DNA of 64,000 nt from Paracoccus liaowanqingii (GCF_004683865.2 NZ_CP038439.1:2172001-2236000); one strand, 5' to 3'. Numbered from the stretch's first letter, positions 27,074 through 35,870 are shown. The notes: a model not told the origin generated them from the letters alone. Made by a program: numbers and translations.

Positions 27074-28057
27074 TCACGTCATCGCGTCGATCAGCTCACG
27101 TGTGGCGATCAGGTCGGACAGGTCGACGGCCAGAGGTGCCCTGCCCTCCAGCGCATCGAGGAAGGCCGCAATCAGGTCGCGGTGGCTGGCATGGTCGAAG
27201 GCCATGGGGTCGGCGCCGCTTCCGCCGGCCCCCTGCCCGCCCAGGCCCTCGACCCGGCCGTCGGCATGGAAAACCGTCGCGCGCAGGCCCTCGATGCGGA
27301 TCGTCGCCCGTTCGAGGATCAGCGTCATCGTCTCGGTCATGCCCGGAAAGCAGGCCGTCGTCGCCATGATCGTGCCGGGCACGGCGTCGGGGCCGAACGT
27401 CGCCAGGGCGCAGACCAGATCCTCGGCCTCCATGCGGTGGAGCGGGCTGGTCACCGCCTGCGCGGCGGTGATCCTGGCACCCCCGCAGAGCGCGCGCAGC
27501 ACGTCGAGCGTGTGCACGGCCTGGGTCAGCAGGACGCCGCCGCCGTCACGCGCAAAGGTGCCGCGGCCGGGAGCATCGTAGTAGGACTGCGGCCGCCACC
27601 ACGGGATCAGGCAATGCACGCCGCAGAGCCGGCCGAAGGCGCCGGAGGCGAGAGCCGCCGCGACCGCCCGGATCGCGGGCCGGAACCGGTGCTGGAGCAC
27701 CGGAGCGGCCAGAAGGCCGGTCGATCCTGCCAGGTCTGCCAGAAACCGGGTGTCCTGCGTCACCAGCCCGGCGGGCTTCTCGATCAGCAGATGCTTGCCC
27801 GCCGCCAGGATCCGGCGACCCAGATCGCGGTGGCTGTCGGGCGGGGTCAGCAGAATGACTGCATCTACCGTGGGATCCGCCAGGGCCATGTCCAGATCAC
27901 CGGTCGCCGGGATCCCGTGTGCGGCCTCGAACGCGGCCCGTCGCGCAGGGCTGCGGGTCACCGCATGGGCCAGCCGCGCCCGGCCCTTCAGATCGGCCAG
28001 GCTCGCCATATGCGGGGCCAGCGCCATTCCCAAGCCGACAATGGCAAACGTCTTCAC
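27074..28057 (-). CDS. Gfo/Idh/MocA-family NAD(P)-dependent oxidoreductase
   Basis: This 327-aa protein has an N-terminal Rossmann start (FAIVGLGMALAPH), the family signature HLLIEKPAGL with the conserved Lys, and GGGVLLTQAVHTLDVLRAL in the substrate domain. Members oxidise or reduce sugars and inositols. GTG at 28057 has GGGAAG upstream. It stands between a convergent SGNH gene and the hydratase-like gene on the same strand, 134 bases apart. The substrate cannot be told from sequence. Confidence 0.87.
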   Translation of the reverse strand: MKTFAIVGLGMALAPHMASLADLKGRARLAHAVTRSPARRAAFEAAHGIPATGDLDMALADPTVDAVILLTPPDSHRDLGRRILAAGKHLLIEKPAGLVTQDTRFLADLAGSTGLLAAPVLQHRFRPAIRAVAAALASGAFGRLCGVHCLIPWWRPQSYYDAPGRGTFARDGGGVLLTQAVHTLDVLRALCGGARITAAQAVTSPLHRMEAEDLVCALATFGPDAVPGTIMATTACFPGMTETMTLILERATIRIEGLRATVFHADGRVEGLGGQGAGGSGADPMAFDHASHRDLIAAFLDALEGRAPLAVDLSDLIATRELIDAMT

Positions 28058-28191
28058 CCGTCAGCTTCCCATCTCACTGCCCCGGCACCGAGGACCCTCT
28101 CATCGGTACAGGTCATTTTCATGCAGCCCTTTCAGAGGTAGATCGTCAGGCTGTGCTGACCACAGGGCACTGACCTTTTGGCCCATCGCGA

Positions 28192-28998
28192 TCAGACCAG
28201 TTCAATCTCGATCGCGGCCAGAGGCAAGCCGTCGAAGCAAGCCTGCCATGCCTCGCCCGGACAGACGGGCAACGCGCGCGTCAGCGTGCCGGTCGTCACG
28301 AGATCGCCTGCCTTCAAAGGCACAGCATCGGGCATCCCGGCAAGAAGATCGACGAGGTGGCCCAAGGCCACAAGCGGCCCACCTCCAAGGACGTTTGTCG
28401 CATGCCCCTGATCGGCCACCGTCCCGTTTCGACAAAGGGTCGTCCGGAATGTCGAAAGCCGGGCGATCCAGTCGAGCTGTTCCGCCGGAGGCAGATCCCG
28501 CATCGGTCCATGCAGGAAGGCTCCATGCAACCCGAACGCCGCCACTGTATCGGCCCCGCTGAACCTCCAATCCTTATAGATGGAGTGCACCATCTCGAAG
28601 CCGGCACAGATACTGGATACGCAGCCGATCAGCTCGGCGGGCGTCATCCCCGGACGAGGCGGTGCCGCGAGTTGAAAGGCGATCTCCGGCTCGATGCGCG
28701 GCTCCATGAGACTGCCCGCATCGAGCGGGGCGCCAAGCGGCCTGACCGTGCTGTCATACATTGTTCCGACGATCGGCGCCGAGACGTTGAACTCCTGCCA
28801 GATCGTCCTGTTGGTAAAGCCGATCTTTCGCCCTAGCGGACGCTCGCCTTGCCGCGTCCGGGCGTCTTCAATTAGCGCGCTGACGCGATAAGCCTGATCC
28901 AGAGACAATCCACCGGGGCGGGTCGTTATCAAGGGGATCTGACGCTGTTCGGAACGCGAGCGGAGGATCTCGGTGGCAAGTTCGGCAGTGTCTGGCAC
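28192..28998 (-). CDS. 2-keto-4-pentenoate hydratase/fumarylacetoacetate hydrolase-like enzyme
   Basis: This 268-aa enzyme has MhpD-type segments: GRKIGFTNRTIWQEF, RIEPEIAF with metal-binding Glu residues, FEMVHSIYKDWRF, and LKAGDLVTTGTLT with the final IEIEL. The family hydrates 2-hydroxypenta-2,4-dienoate-type acids in aromatic meta-cleavage pathways, or acts on related keto acids. GTG at 28998 is preferred because GGGA lies seven bases upstream and the N-terminus then matches the family; an ATG 36 bases earlier lacks a ribosome site. No other aromatic-degradation genes are present. Confidence 0.82.
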   Translation of the reverse strand: MPDTAELATEILRSRSEQRQIPLITTRPGGLSLDQAYRVSALIEDARTRQGERPLGRKIGFTNRTIWQEFNVSAPIVGTMYDSTVRPLGAPLDAGSLMEPRIEPEIAFQLAAPPRPGMTPAELIGCVSSICAGFEMVHSIYKDWRFSGADTVAAFGLHGAFLHGPMRDLPPAEQLDWIARLSTFRTTLCRNGTVADQGHATNVLGGGPLVALGHLVDLLAGMPDAVPLKAGDLVTTGTLTRALPVCPGEAWQACFDGLPLAAIEIELV

Positions 28999-29239
28999 AA
29001 TATCATCCCGGTTGATTAAGCACTTTCTGCACATGGCAATGCGAGCCTGGCAAGAGCATTGGTCGGGAGACGCAAGGGCTCCGAGCAGGCCACATTTATC
29101 GCTATGCTACACGCCGGCCGGCGCGGCTATAGTCGAGATCACGGCCGCAACAGGCCTACTGACCAACATGCGTCAAGCATGCCGGTGTAAGGGGACAAGG
29201 CTCATATCTATGCTAGACTTGGATGGTAGTCGCTAGGTC

Positions 29240-31069
29240 TCAGCCCCTGCCGCCGCCACCGTTTCCGCCGCCACCGTTTCCGCCGCTGTTGCCGCCGCCA
29301 CCGTTTCCGCCGCCATTGCCACCGCCGCCGCTCCCGCCACCGTTGCCATTACCGCCGCCGTTGTCACTGCCGCTGCTATTCCCATTGCCGCCACCGTTGC
29401 CATTTCCCCCGCCGTTTCCGGCGCCGCCGCTGCTCCCGCCGCCGTCTCCGGTACCACCGCCACCGTTCCCATTGCCGCCGCTATTACCGCCCCCGCTGTC
29501 ATTGCCGCCGCCGTTGCTTCCGCCACCGCCGCCGCCGTCTCCGGCGCCACCACTACTCCCGCCGCCGTTTCCGGTGCCACCGCCCCCGTTCCCGTTGCCG
29601 CCGCCATTACCGCCGCCGTTGTCATTGCCGTCGCCGCTGCTTCCGCCACCTGCGCTCTCGCCGCCCGCACTTCCACCGCCTGCACTGCCGCCGCTCGCGC
29701 CCTCGCCTCCTGCATCACCGCCGCCTGCGCTCTCGCCGCCCGCGCTTCCACCGCCTGCGCTGCCGCCGCTCGCGCCCTCGCCTCCTGCATCACCGCCGCC
29801 CGCGCTCTCGCCGCCCGCGCTTCCACCGCCTGCACTGCCGCCGCTCGCGCCCTCGCCTCCTGCATCACCACCGCCCGCGCTCTCGCCGCCCACGCTTCCA
29901 CCGCCTGCACTGCCGCCGCTCGCGCCCTCGCCTCCTGCATCACCACCGCCCGCGCTCTCGCCGCCCGCGCTTCCACCGCCTGCACTGCCGCCGCTCGCGC
30001 CCTCGCCTCCTGCATCACCACCGCCCGCGCTCTCGCCGCCTGCACTGCCGTCGCCCGTGCTGCCGTTGCCGTTAGTCCCCCCCGCGCTCCCGCCGCCATT
30101 TCCGCCATCACTGTTCCCGCTGCCGCTGCCGCTGCCAGAAAATCCAGTGCCGCCATCTCTGCCGTCACCAGGGCTTCCGCTGAAGTTTCCCCCTCTGGTC
30201 TGACCCGGGCCCTCAGTGCCAATCCTGACGCCGGACACGTTGCGAACCGGTGAAGGTCGCAGCAACCGGTTGTCTCCGCTGTCCGCAGAAGCCCCCTCGC
30301 GATCCTCGTCGGCCCCTTGAGTCCCTCCAGTTGCACCCAGGGCCTCAAGCACTTGAGACGGTGTCGGCGTGCTGCTGCGCGTGATCACCGGCCTGGCTTG
30401 AGGAAGCGCGCCTTGGCCGCCCAGCCACAGTTCCAGATAGCCCTCCTCGGGTGGGGGCATGAAGCTGACGAAGTCACGCGCAACGGTGTCCAGCACGGCC
30501 GCCAGATCCTCGGCTGCCGCCTGATCCTGATGATGGAAATATCGGACATGCGTTTCGCCGATCGTGAAGGGCGTCACGGCTTCCTCGGGCGACCATCCCA
30601 TGGCTGCAAGCTGCGACAAGGCCTGGCTCCGCCGTTCCGCTGCAAGGCGTTCAGGGACGTAGACGGCAAGGCGCATTGGGGGCAGTTCCGGACCCGTCGA
30701 CACCTGCGAAGGGCCAGCTTCGCCTTCCGGCACCTCCGGTCGGGTGAGTGGTCGAGACATGGAGTCAGCCGCTTCTGCCTCTCGGGAGATCGGATCAGGC
30801 GCCGCAGCCTCAAGCCTGAGGCTCGCGTCGGATGCGGGTCGTTCGGAGGCCGCGCTTGGCGGTTGCGCGGCCGATGCCGGCGACGAGGGTTCGGGCGTAG
30901 GAGCCAGCTCTGACCTCGTCGCAGGCAGCGGGGGCAGATGCCGCCAGATTTCCTGCGCCGTCGGAAGGCTGTTCCCGCTTGTTTGAGCGCCCGCTTGCGT
31001 CGCAGCCACGCAGGCGATGAGGGACAGCGCGCCAAGGCGGACCTTCGAATGTCTGCAACGTTGCTTCAT
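29240..31069 (-). CDS. Secreted glycine-rich protein with LytR_C-like domain and 25-residue repeats
   Basis: This 609-aa protein has a signal peptide (VRLGALSLIACVAATQAGA), a proline/alanine-rich linker (about 30-130), a compact segment at about 131-218 (PMRLAVYVPERLAAERRSQA through EEGYLELWLGG) resembling a LytR C-terminal domain, and then over 300 residues of glycine-rich sequence. Residues 344-468 hold five near-identical 25-residue units (GGESA-GGGDA-GGEGA-SGGSA-GGGSA). The rest is Gly/Asn/Ser-rich. It may be an exported cell-surface or matrix protein. The long frame on the opposite strand (proline-rich) is a shadow. Confidence 0.8.
   Translation of the reverse strand: MKQRCRHSKVRLGALSLIACVAATQAGAQTSGNSLPTAQEIWRHLPPLPATRSELAPTPEPSSPASAAQPPSAASERPASDASLRLEAAAPDPISREAEAADSMSRPLTRPEVPEGEAGPSQVSTGPELPPMRLAVYVPERLAAERRSQALSQLAAMGWSPEEAVTPFTIGETHVRYFHHQDQAAAEDLAAVLDTVARDFVSFMPPPEEGYLELWLGGQGALPQARPVITRSSTPTPSQVLEALGATGGTQGADEDREGASADSGDNRLLRPSPVRNVSGVRIGTEGPGQTRGGNFSGSPGDGRDGGTGFSGSGSGSGNSDGGNGGGSAGGTNGNGSTGDGSAGGESAGGGDAGGEGASGGSAGGGSAGGESAGGGDAGGEGASGGSAGGGSVGGESAGGGDAGGEGASGGSAGGGSAGGESAGGGDAGGEGASGGSAGGGSAGGESAGGGDAGGEGASGGSAGGGSAGGESAGGGSSGDGNDNGGGNGGGNGNGGGGTGNGGGSSGGAGDGGGGGGSNGGGNDSGGGNSGGNGNGGGGTGDGGGSSGGAGNGGGNGNGGGNGNSSGSDNGGGNGNGGGSGGGGNGGGNGGGGNSGGNGGGGNGGGGRG
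29666..30040 (-). repeat. Five tandem 75-bp repeats inside the glycine-rich gene
   Basis: The 75-base unit encodes five pentapeptides of the form GG-x-x-A. Copies differ by only a few bases, one of which changes an alanine to valine in the second copy. Near identity at DNA level points to recent expansion or gene conversion, and copy number may vary between strains. Confidence 0.85.
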
Positions 31070-31353
31070 GGCTCAGGCCTCTGCTTTGAGTGCACGGCAC
31101 GGGGTGATCTGCCAGCGATAAGCATGTCCCACGAGGCATCAGTCCATAACCGTTCCTGGCCATCTGTCATGTCAAGTTATGTTGACTCCACCGGCACGCG
31201 AAATGGTCCTCATGCTTGCAAGGCAAACTATCGGACACACCTGTGCCGCACTACTATGTGGGCGGGACAGCCGGCCAGCGCCCCCTTCGGAGCGCCGAGG
31301 CTGCTCGAGCTCTTCGGAGGCGAGTTCCCGTTGAGGGTGCAGCTCCGCAGCCG

Positions 31354-32313
31354 TCAGCAATAGCGTTCGACAAATGCCATCTGCTGATCGCCATAGCGGT
31401 CGCCATGGGCAAAGCCCGCAGGAAGGATACGGTCGATCGCCGCAAGGTCCGCGGCATCAAGATCTGCGACCGTCCAATCGCGTAGGTGCTCCGCCGTCCG
31501 CGTGCCCGGGATGGGTATGATGTGATCCCCCTGTGCCAGAACCCATGCAAGTGCCGCACCCGGGACTGTCCAGCCCCGGTCCGCACAAAGATCGCGGAAT
31601 GGCGCGATGGCCGCAAGATTGGCGGAAAAGTTCGGCTCGACGAAACGCGGGTTGGTGTCCCTGAAATCGATGCCTGACCGAAACTCCCGCTTCAGCGGCT
31701 CCCGTCCGAACATGCCTCGGCCCAGAGGAGAAAAGGCGACAAAGGCCACGTCGAGTTCGCGGCAGGTCTGGATCAGGCCCAGCTGCGGCAGCCGCGACCA
31801 GAGGGAGAATTCGTTCTGGACCGCAGTGACCGGATACTCCGCATGGGCGCGACGCAAGGTCGCCGGTGCAACCTCCGACAAACCGTAGCCACCGATCTTT
31901 CCTTCCTGCACTAGCCTTGCCATCGTTCCGGCCACGTCCTCGATCGGAACGTCGGGCTGGCGGCGGTGGATGTAGTAAAGATCCACGTGGTCTCGCTTGA
32001 GCCTGGACAGCGACTCCTCGAGGCACTGGCGGATATGGAGCTCATCATTGCGCACCGTCCGCGGCGGGCCGTTGACGATGCCGCACTTCGTGGCGAGGTG
32101 GACATCCCGATGCCCCCACCTGCCGATGATCTGTTCCGATACGCCCATGCCATAGATGTTGGCGGTGTCGTAATGACGGATACCGGCGTCCAGCGCTGCA
32201 TCCAGGCAGGCAAGCGAGGTCGCTTCATCCGTGGCACCGAACATCCCGCCGAAGCTCATCGCGCCAAATCCAATAGCGCCGACGCTGCGGTTGCCAAGCC
32301 GTCTCTGTTCCAT
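31354..32313 (-). CDS. Aldo/keto reductase
   Basis: This 319-aa NADP-dependent oxidoreductase has the AKR catalytic set: Asp and Tyr in DTANIYGMGVSEQ, Lys in ATKCG, and His in YYIHRRQ, with the cofactor-binding IIPIPGTRTAEHL near the C-terminus. GGAGG lies five bases before the ATG. It belongs to the YakC/AKR13-like group that reduces aldehydes. It has no operon partners. The 284 bases downstream to the glycine-rich gene show no gene. Confidence 0.9.
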   Translation of the reverse strand: MEQRRLGNRSVGAIGFGAMSFGGMFGATDEATSLACLDAALDAGIRHYDTANIYGMGVSEQIIGRWGHRDVHLATKCGIVNGPPRTVRNDELHIRQCLEESLSRLKRDHVDLYYIHRRQPDVPIEDVAGTMARLVQEGKIGGYGLSEVAPATLRRAHAEYPVTAVQNEFSLWSRLPQLGLIQTCRELDVAFVAFSPLGRGMFGREPLKREFRSGIDFRDTNPRFVEPNFSANLAAIAPFRDLCADRGWTVPGAALAWVLAQGDHIIPIPGTRTAEHLRDWTVADLDAADLAAIDRILPAGFAHGDRYGDQQMAFVERYC

Positions 32314-32499
32314 CTGAGCCTCCTGTGCCGCGGAGCGGAAGAGAAGCGCGACGTATCCGGCCAGTCAAGTCAAAGCGCTCTCATGACGGGCGGTCATCAG
32401 CCTCTGCAGTGCGCGAGCTCCATGCGGCCACCATGCCTTACCTGACCAGGCAAATTCAGCCATCTGGACCAATGCCTGTGCCTGCCAAGGGCGAGACTT

Positions 32500-32784
32500 C
32501 ATGGATCAGGCGCAGGCCAAGCCAGTTTCTGTATGGACTTCCCGCACGAGCACTGGACGCAGATCGCGTTCACGAATCCGCTTGAACGGGTGAACCGCGA
32601 GATCAAGCGCCGCGCCGACGTCATCGGGATCTTTCCGAACGACGGCGCCATCATCCGCCTGGTCGGCGCGCTGATGCTGGAAACCAACGATGAATGGGCC
32701 GTCGCACGGCGCTATATGAGCCTTGAAACCCTGGCCCGCGTCACCGACAATCCAACCGTTAGGCTGCTCGCCGTGGCCGCCTGA
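32500..32784 (+). pseudogene. IS256-family transposase 3' remnant
   Basis: The plus strand encodes CMDFPHEHWTQIAFTNPLER, NREIKRRADVIGIFPNDGAI, LVGALMLETNDEWAVARRYM and ends with TVRLLAVAA. This is the C-terminal quarter of an IS256-group transposase. Just upstream, the matching residues continue in another frame (FMDQAQA), so a frameshift has also occurred. No complete element or inverted repeats are visible. It marks the left edge of the second mobile region and parallels the remnant at 15058-15165. Confidence 0.8.
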
Positions 32785-32883
32785 TCAGCACATCTCATTG
32801 CGGGCTCTACTCCTGAAACAGTAATGCTGAGCGGCAAAGATCATGCCAAGACGTTTTTAAAGCTATAGAACCTAGGATACCTC

Positions 32884-33546
32884 GTGACGCCGTCGGAACG
32901 AAAAGAAGCTGTTGAATACGCTGCCCGGGAGCTGGAGGAGATACTGAGCTCCGAAGCCATCTTGAATGCGCTGACTCCGGAAGAGAGGCGATGCGACGAG
33001 TATTGCGAAGCGCTTTGGAAGCTGCGTGAGAAGAGCGCGACAGCCCAACGTTTCGCGATGTTGTCCGGCCTGGATCTGACGCAATTACGCCCCATCGTTG
33101 AAAAACCGGCCATCCAGGCTTCGGATGACGCCGAAGAGGCAGGCGGGCAGGACAACTACCTGACGCACCTCACTCGTCTGCTGGCGGCTTCTGACAGCGA
33201 TCCGATCAGTTTCGATGCCTTGTTTCGCCATGCAGCAGAGCTTTATCGTCGTGGAGAATGGCCGGTCCCCCAACTGCGGAAGTTCAAGGACGAGGTCGAT
33301 TCCGAAGAAAGAGCCAGACCTAGAAATAGCAAACCAAGAAACGTCGAAGAACGCGATGATTTCATCGCGATGGTGATCCATGAGGTTCACTGTATTTTTA
33401 ATGTGCCGCTGACACGAAATGACGCCTCAGACCACTGCGACAGTGCCTGTGATATTGTGGCCGAGGCGATGACGGTCATTCGTAAGAGCCCGAGCAGCAT
33501 CGATAGCATGAGAAAGATCTGGAGCAAGCGGGCTCTTGCGGTGTAA
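32884..33546 (+). CDS. Hypothetical protein, acidic, helical
   Basis: This 220-aa protein begins at a GTG and has low-GC codon use compared with its neighbours. It is charged and helical (RKEAVEYAARELEEILSSEA, LRKFKDEVDSEERARPRN) with no signal peptide or membrane segment. The C-terminal part contains two histidines and two cysteines (VIHEVHCIFNVPL, DHCDSACDIV), but no known metal motif. I do not recognise it. It lies between an IS256 scar and the AlpA-led phage genes, so it is probably an accessory gene. Confidence 0.6.
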   Translation: MTPSERKEAVEYAARELEEILSSEAILNALTPEERRCDEYCEALWKLREKSATAQRFAMLSGLDLTQLRPIVEKPAIQASDDAEEAGGQDNYLTHLTRLLAASDSDPISFDALFRHAAELYRRGEWPVPQLRKFKDEVDSEERARPRNSKPRNVEERDDFIAMVIHEVHCIFNVPLTRNDASDHCDSACDIVAEAMTVIRKSPSSIDSMRKIWSKRALAV

Positions 33547-33957
33547 GGCCGTGCATTCTGGTCCCGAACGTCAGAAGACGGACTTCGCGTTCAGCCGACC
33601 TAAAGTCATTCGACAGTTCCATAAAAAGGGAAGAGGCTTCGTGACGCTGTTCAGTCATTTGTGCTGGCGCAACATCGGCTGCCCTTTGAGACCACCACTC
33701 CCTTAACCTTCATTGATGACAATGACGCGTGAAACTGTGCGAGCCGCCTGGCTGCGTCTGTCGCACGGCCCATCGTCGCCAAAGCCACACCCCAGGAGAG
33801 TGGGCATCCACTGGAACGCTTTGTCTGATTCCGCAAATCGGCCCCTCAAGGGATCCTTTGTGGGTAATAAACTACCCCCTAGTTATTAACCCACGCTTCA
33901 TCGCGACTCGTTCGCTAGCGTTCTTCAAGATGGCAACAAGCACTTGGAGGGCTAGGA
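33547..33957. promoter_or_regulatory. Gene-free leader with an imperfect palindrome before alpA
   Basis: These 411 bases have no convincing gene. An AT-rich imperfect inverted repeat spans 33861-33893: TGGGTAATAAACTA, a loop of five C, then TAGTTATTAACCCA, with 11 of 14 arm positions paired. It lies about 65 bases before the AlpA start and may be an operator or a hairpin of the phage control region. GGAGGG precedes the AlpA ATG. Confidence 0.4.
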
Positions 33958-34143
33958 ATGGCCGAAGAAATTTGGCGATTGCCGCGGGTGACCGCGACAA
34001 TCGGAATGGGGCGAAGCTGGGTATACAGTGCCGTGTCGCAGGGGCGGTTTCCGGCACCTGTGCGTCTTGGCACCAGGGCAATCGGCTGGAAGCGCAGCGA
34101 CGTTCAGGCGTGGCTCGACAGCCGCCAGAGGAGAGCGCTTTAA
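33958..34143 (+). CDS. AlpA-family prophage transcriptional regulator
   Basis: This 61-aa protein is a MerR-type winged helix-turn-helix of the AlpA group: IWRLPRVTATIGMGRSWVYS, then GRFPAPVRLGTRAIGW and VQAWL. AlpA proteins control excision or early genes in P4-like and other integrative elements. GGAGGGCTAGGA lies directly before the ATG. It leads a cluster of replication-type genes on the same strand, so it may activate them. Confidence 0.88.
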   Translation: MAEEIWRLPRVTATIGMGRSWVYSAVSQGRFPAPVRLGTRAIGWKRSDVQAWLDSRQRRAL

Positions 34144-34215
34144 TGGGCTTTTTTTTGCGATCTAGCCTACGGAATGTCCCCGACGACATTGAGCCGCGTC
34201 GAAGGATCCAACTCC

Positions 34216-35094
34216 ATGTCTGATCCATGGTTCAAGTTTTTCCCTACCGATTGGCGGGCTGATCCCGCCCTCCGCATGTGCAGCTTGGCAGCGCGCGGCC
34301 TCTGGATTGAGATGATCGCCCTGATGCATGATGCCGTCCCTTACGGCCACCTTCTCATCTCCGATCAACCTCCGACGGATGCACAACTTGCCGTCTTGGG
34401 AGGGGCACCTACTGACCAAATCACCAACAGTCTTGGCGAATTGGAATTAGCAGGCGTTTTCTCCCGTACGAGAAAGGGTGTCATCTACTCGCGAAGAATG
34501 GTTCGGGATGGGCAAGGTCGCGCAATTGCGATGAAAAATGGAAAGAAAGGTGGCAATCCAACCCTCAGAAAAGCAATCGAAAATATGCCGTTGGATAACC
34601 CCCTGGTTAAGGAGCGGGTTAAGCCCCAGAAGCCAGAAGCCAGAAGCCAGATAGATGATGGTGGTGGTGATACGCGCGAGGCCGATACGCTGCGTGGTCG
34701 TATACTTTCGGCGATCGGGGTCGATCCCATCTCCGGTATGGCTGGCCCGAACGGCAACTTACTCGGAACTAAGGCTGACATGGAGCGGGTCAGGATGTGG
34801 CAGGCCGATCTTGGTCTGAACTCAGACACCATCATCGCCGTCGTCGTTGAGACAATGACCAGAAAGCGCGACGGCCCGCCAAGCCGTCTCACTTATTTCG
34901 ACAAGGCAATGCAGCGGGAAGCGGGCCGCAAAAATGAACCCCGCCTGACTCCGATCGAAGGAAACACTCATGACCACCATCGTCAAATTCCCACAAATCG
35001 TCGAGCCGCATTCGCTGATGACGCCTTTGCTGAACGAGTTTCGTTCGCCGCAAGAAATCGCAGCCCATCGCGTTCAGACTTCGATTTTGGTTGA
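34216..35094 (+). CDS. Phage replication-type protein with DUF1376-like N-terminus
   Basis: This 292-aa protein opens with DPWFKFFPTDWRADPAL and SLAARGLWIEMIALMHDA, the layout of N-terminal winged-helix domains in phage replication proteins. A basic linker (MKNGKKGGNPTLRKAI) and a helical C-terminal part follow. ATG at 34216 has GAAGGA nine bases upstream; an upstream start is less likely. The last 125 bases overlap the next gene in another frame. The likely role is initiating or priming element replication, inferred from the N-terminus and neighbours. Confidence 0.7.
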   Translation: MSDPWFKFFPTDWRADPALRMCSLAARGLWIEMIALMHDAVPYGHLLISDQPPTDAQLAVLGGAPTDQITNSLGELELAGVFSRTRKGVIYSRRMVRDGQGRAIAMKNGKKGGNPTLRKAIENMPLDNPLVKERVKPQKPEARSQIDDGGGDTREADTLRGRILSAIGVDPISGMAGPNGNLLGTKADMERVRMWQADLGLNSDTIIAVVVETMTRKRDGPPSRLTYFDKAMQREAGRKNEPRLTPIEGNTHDHHRQIPTNRRAAFADDAFAERVSFAARNRSPSRSDFDFG

Positions 35095-35446
35095 GATCAT
35101 CCTTGATGGTTATTGGCAGGCTGACATGAGCGAAATGAAACGCAATATGATCTTGGCAGACTGGTGCGACGAGATGGAACCTTGGACACTGGAATGCATC
35201 AGGGCTGTGCTCCGCAAGTGGCGGCGACAGAACCCAAACAAGAAGCCGAACCCTGGGCACATTCGCGAAATACTAGAACGCACTTTGGCCGAGCGTAAAG
35301 CCTTTGAGGGCAGAGCGGTTGCACAGCAGCAGCTCCCTCCTGCGCTCCATAAAAATTCTGACCCGTGCGCTAGGCTAGCCCATATCGATGAGCTTGAGGT
35401 AGAATTCCCTGGCTTAATCAAGCGTATGCCTAAGGTATCGGAATGA
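34970..35446 (+). CDS. Hypothetical phage replication-region protein
   Basis: This 158-aa protein has GAAGGA before its ATG and overlaps the preceding gene by 125 bases in another frame. It contains NMILADWCDEMEPWTLECIR and VLRKWRRQNPNKKPNPGHIR, a pattern of small helical proteins found beside phage replication initiators (helicase-loader-like). No ATP-binding motif is visible. Codon use matches the preceding gene. The function is inferred only from position. Confidence 0.65.
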   Translation: MTTIVKFPQIVEPHSLMTPLLNEFRSPQEIAAHRVQTSILVEIILDGYWQADMSEMKRNMILADWCDEMEPWTLECIRAVLRKWRRQNPNKKPNPGHIREILERTLAERKAFEGRAVAQQQLPPALHKNSDPCARLAHIDELEVEFPGLIKRMPKVSE

Positions 35447-35504
35447 ATTTTCCAGCGCCTTTTGGGTCCTTCCCGCGCCCTCTCCTATGCGGTGGGCTTA
35501 GTCG

Positions 35505-35610
35505 CGCAAGGTTTCCAGTTGCAGGCGAGAAATCTGGGTTTCCACCTGGAAACCAGAGCTTTCCACCCGGCCGAGGGTTTCCACTCCGTCTTCAGTTTCC
35601 ACTTGCCCGG
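35505..35610. repeat. Iteron-like block of six TTTCCA(c) motifs
   Basis: TTTCCA occurs at 35512, 35539, 35560, 35578 and 35596, and inverted (TGGAAA) at 35547. The last three are spaced exactly 18 bases apart. The pair at 35537-35554 forms GGTTTCCA-CC-TGGAAACC, a perfect 8-base-arm palindrome. The block lies just after the replication-type genes and may be a replication origin or a regulator array. Short frames crossing it (repeats of FHxxxx or WKP) could be an alternative explanation. Confidence 0.5.
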
Positions 35611-35687
35611 GAGGGGGTCAGCAATCCCGCACCACATTCGCTCCCGCGTATCGGTGATGCATTTCACCAAGCCGGGAGCCCTCTGAC

Positions 35688-35870
35688 ATGACCCGCGGTT
35701 CCAACCCCCTGCCAGCGGGCAGAATGACAGCGTCCGAGCGCCGGCGCGAACTCTGTGCGCTCCTCGGCCTGGGCCTCGTCCGGCTCCGGATGCGCAACAG
35801 CGACTTTACGGAGACAGTTCGCAACGGTGCAGATCCGGCGACTACACATCTGCCTCGGACAGAGCGGTAG
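35688..35870 (+). CDS. Small recombinase-cassette protein
   Basis: This 60-aa protein contains RMTASERRRELCALLGLGLV followed by RLRMR. Short proteins with this E-R-R-x-E-L-C-x-L-L-x-x-G-L-V-R-L pattern typically precede DUF2924 and a serine recombinase in alphaproteobacterial cassettes, as here. The ATG at 35724 is an alternative start. No catalytic motif is present. Its role in recombination is not known. Confidence 0.6.
   Translation: MTRGSNPLPAGRMTASERRRELCALLGLGLVRLRMRNSDFTETVRNGADPATTHLPRTER

Noticed and set aside
29666..30040. Regular 75-bp repeats considered as a CRISPR array
   Set aside because: There are no unique spacers between copies; the repeats are directly contiguous, in frame and encode glycine-rich peptides.
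29223..30203. Long proline-rich reading frame (326 codons) on the plus strand opposite the glycine-rich gene
   Set aside because: It is the complement of GGC/GGN codons. The minus-strand frame has a signal peptide and a folded-looking N-terminal domain; the plus frame has neither.
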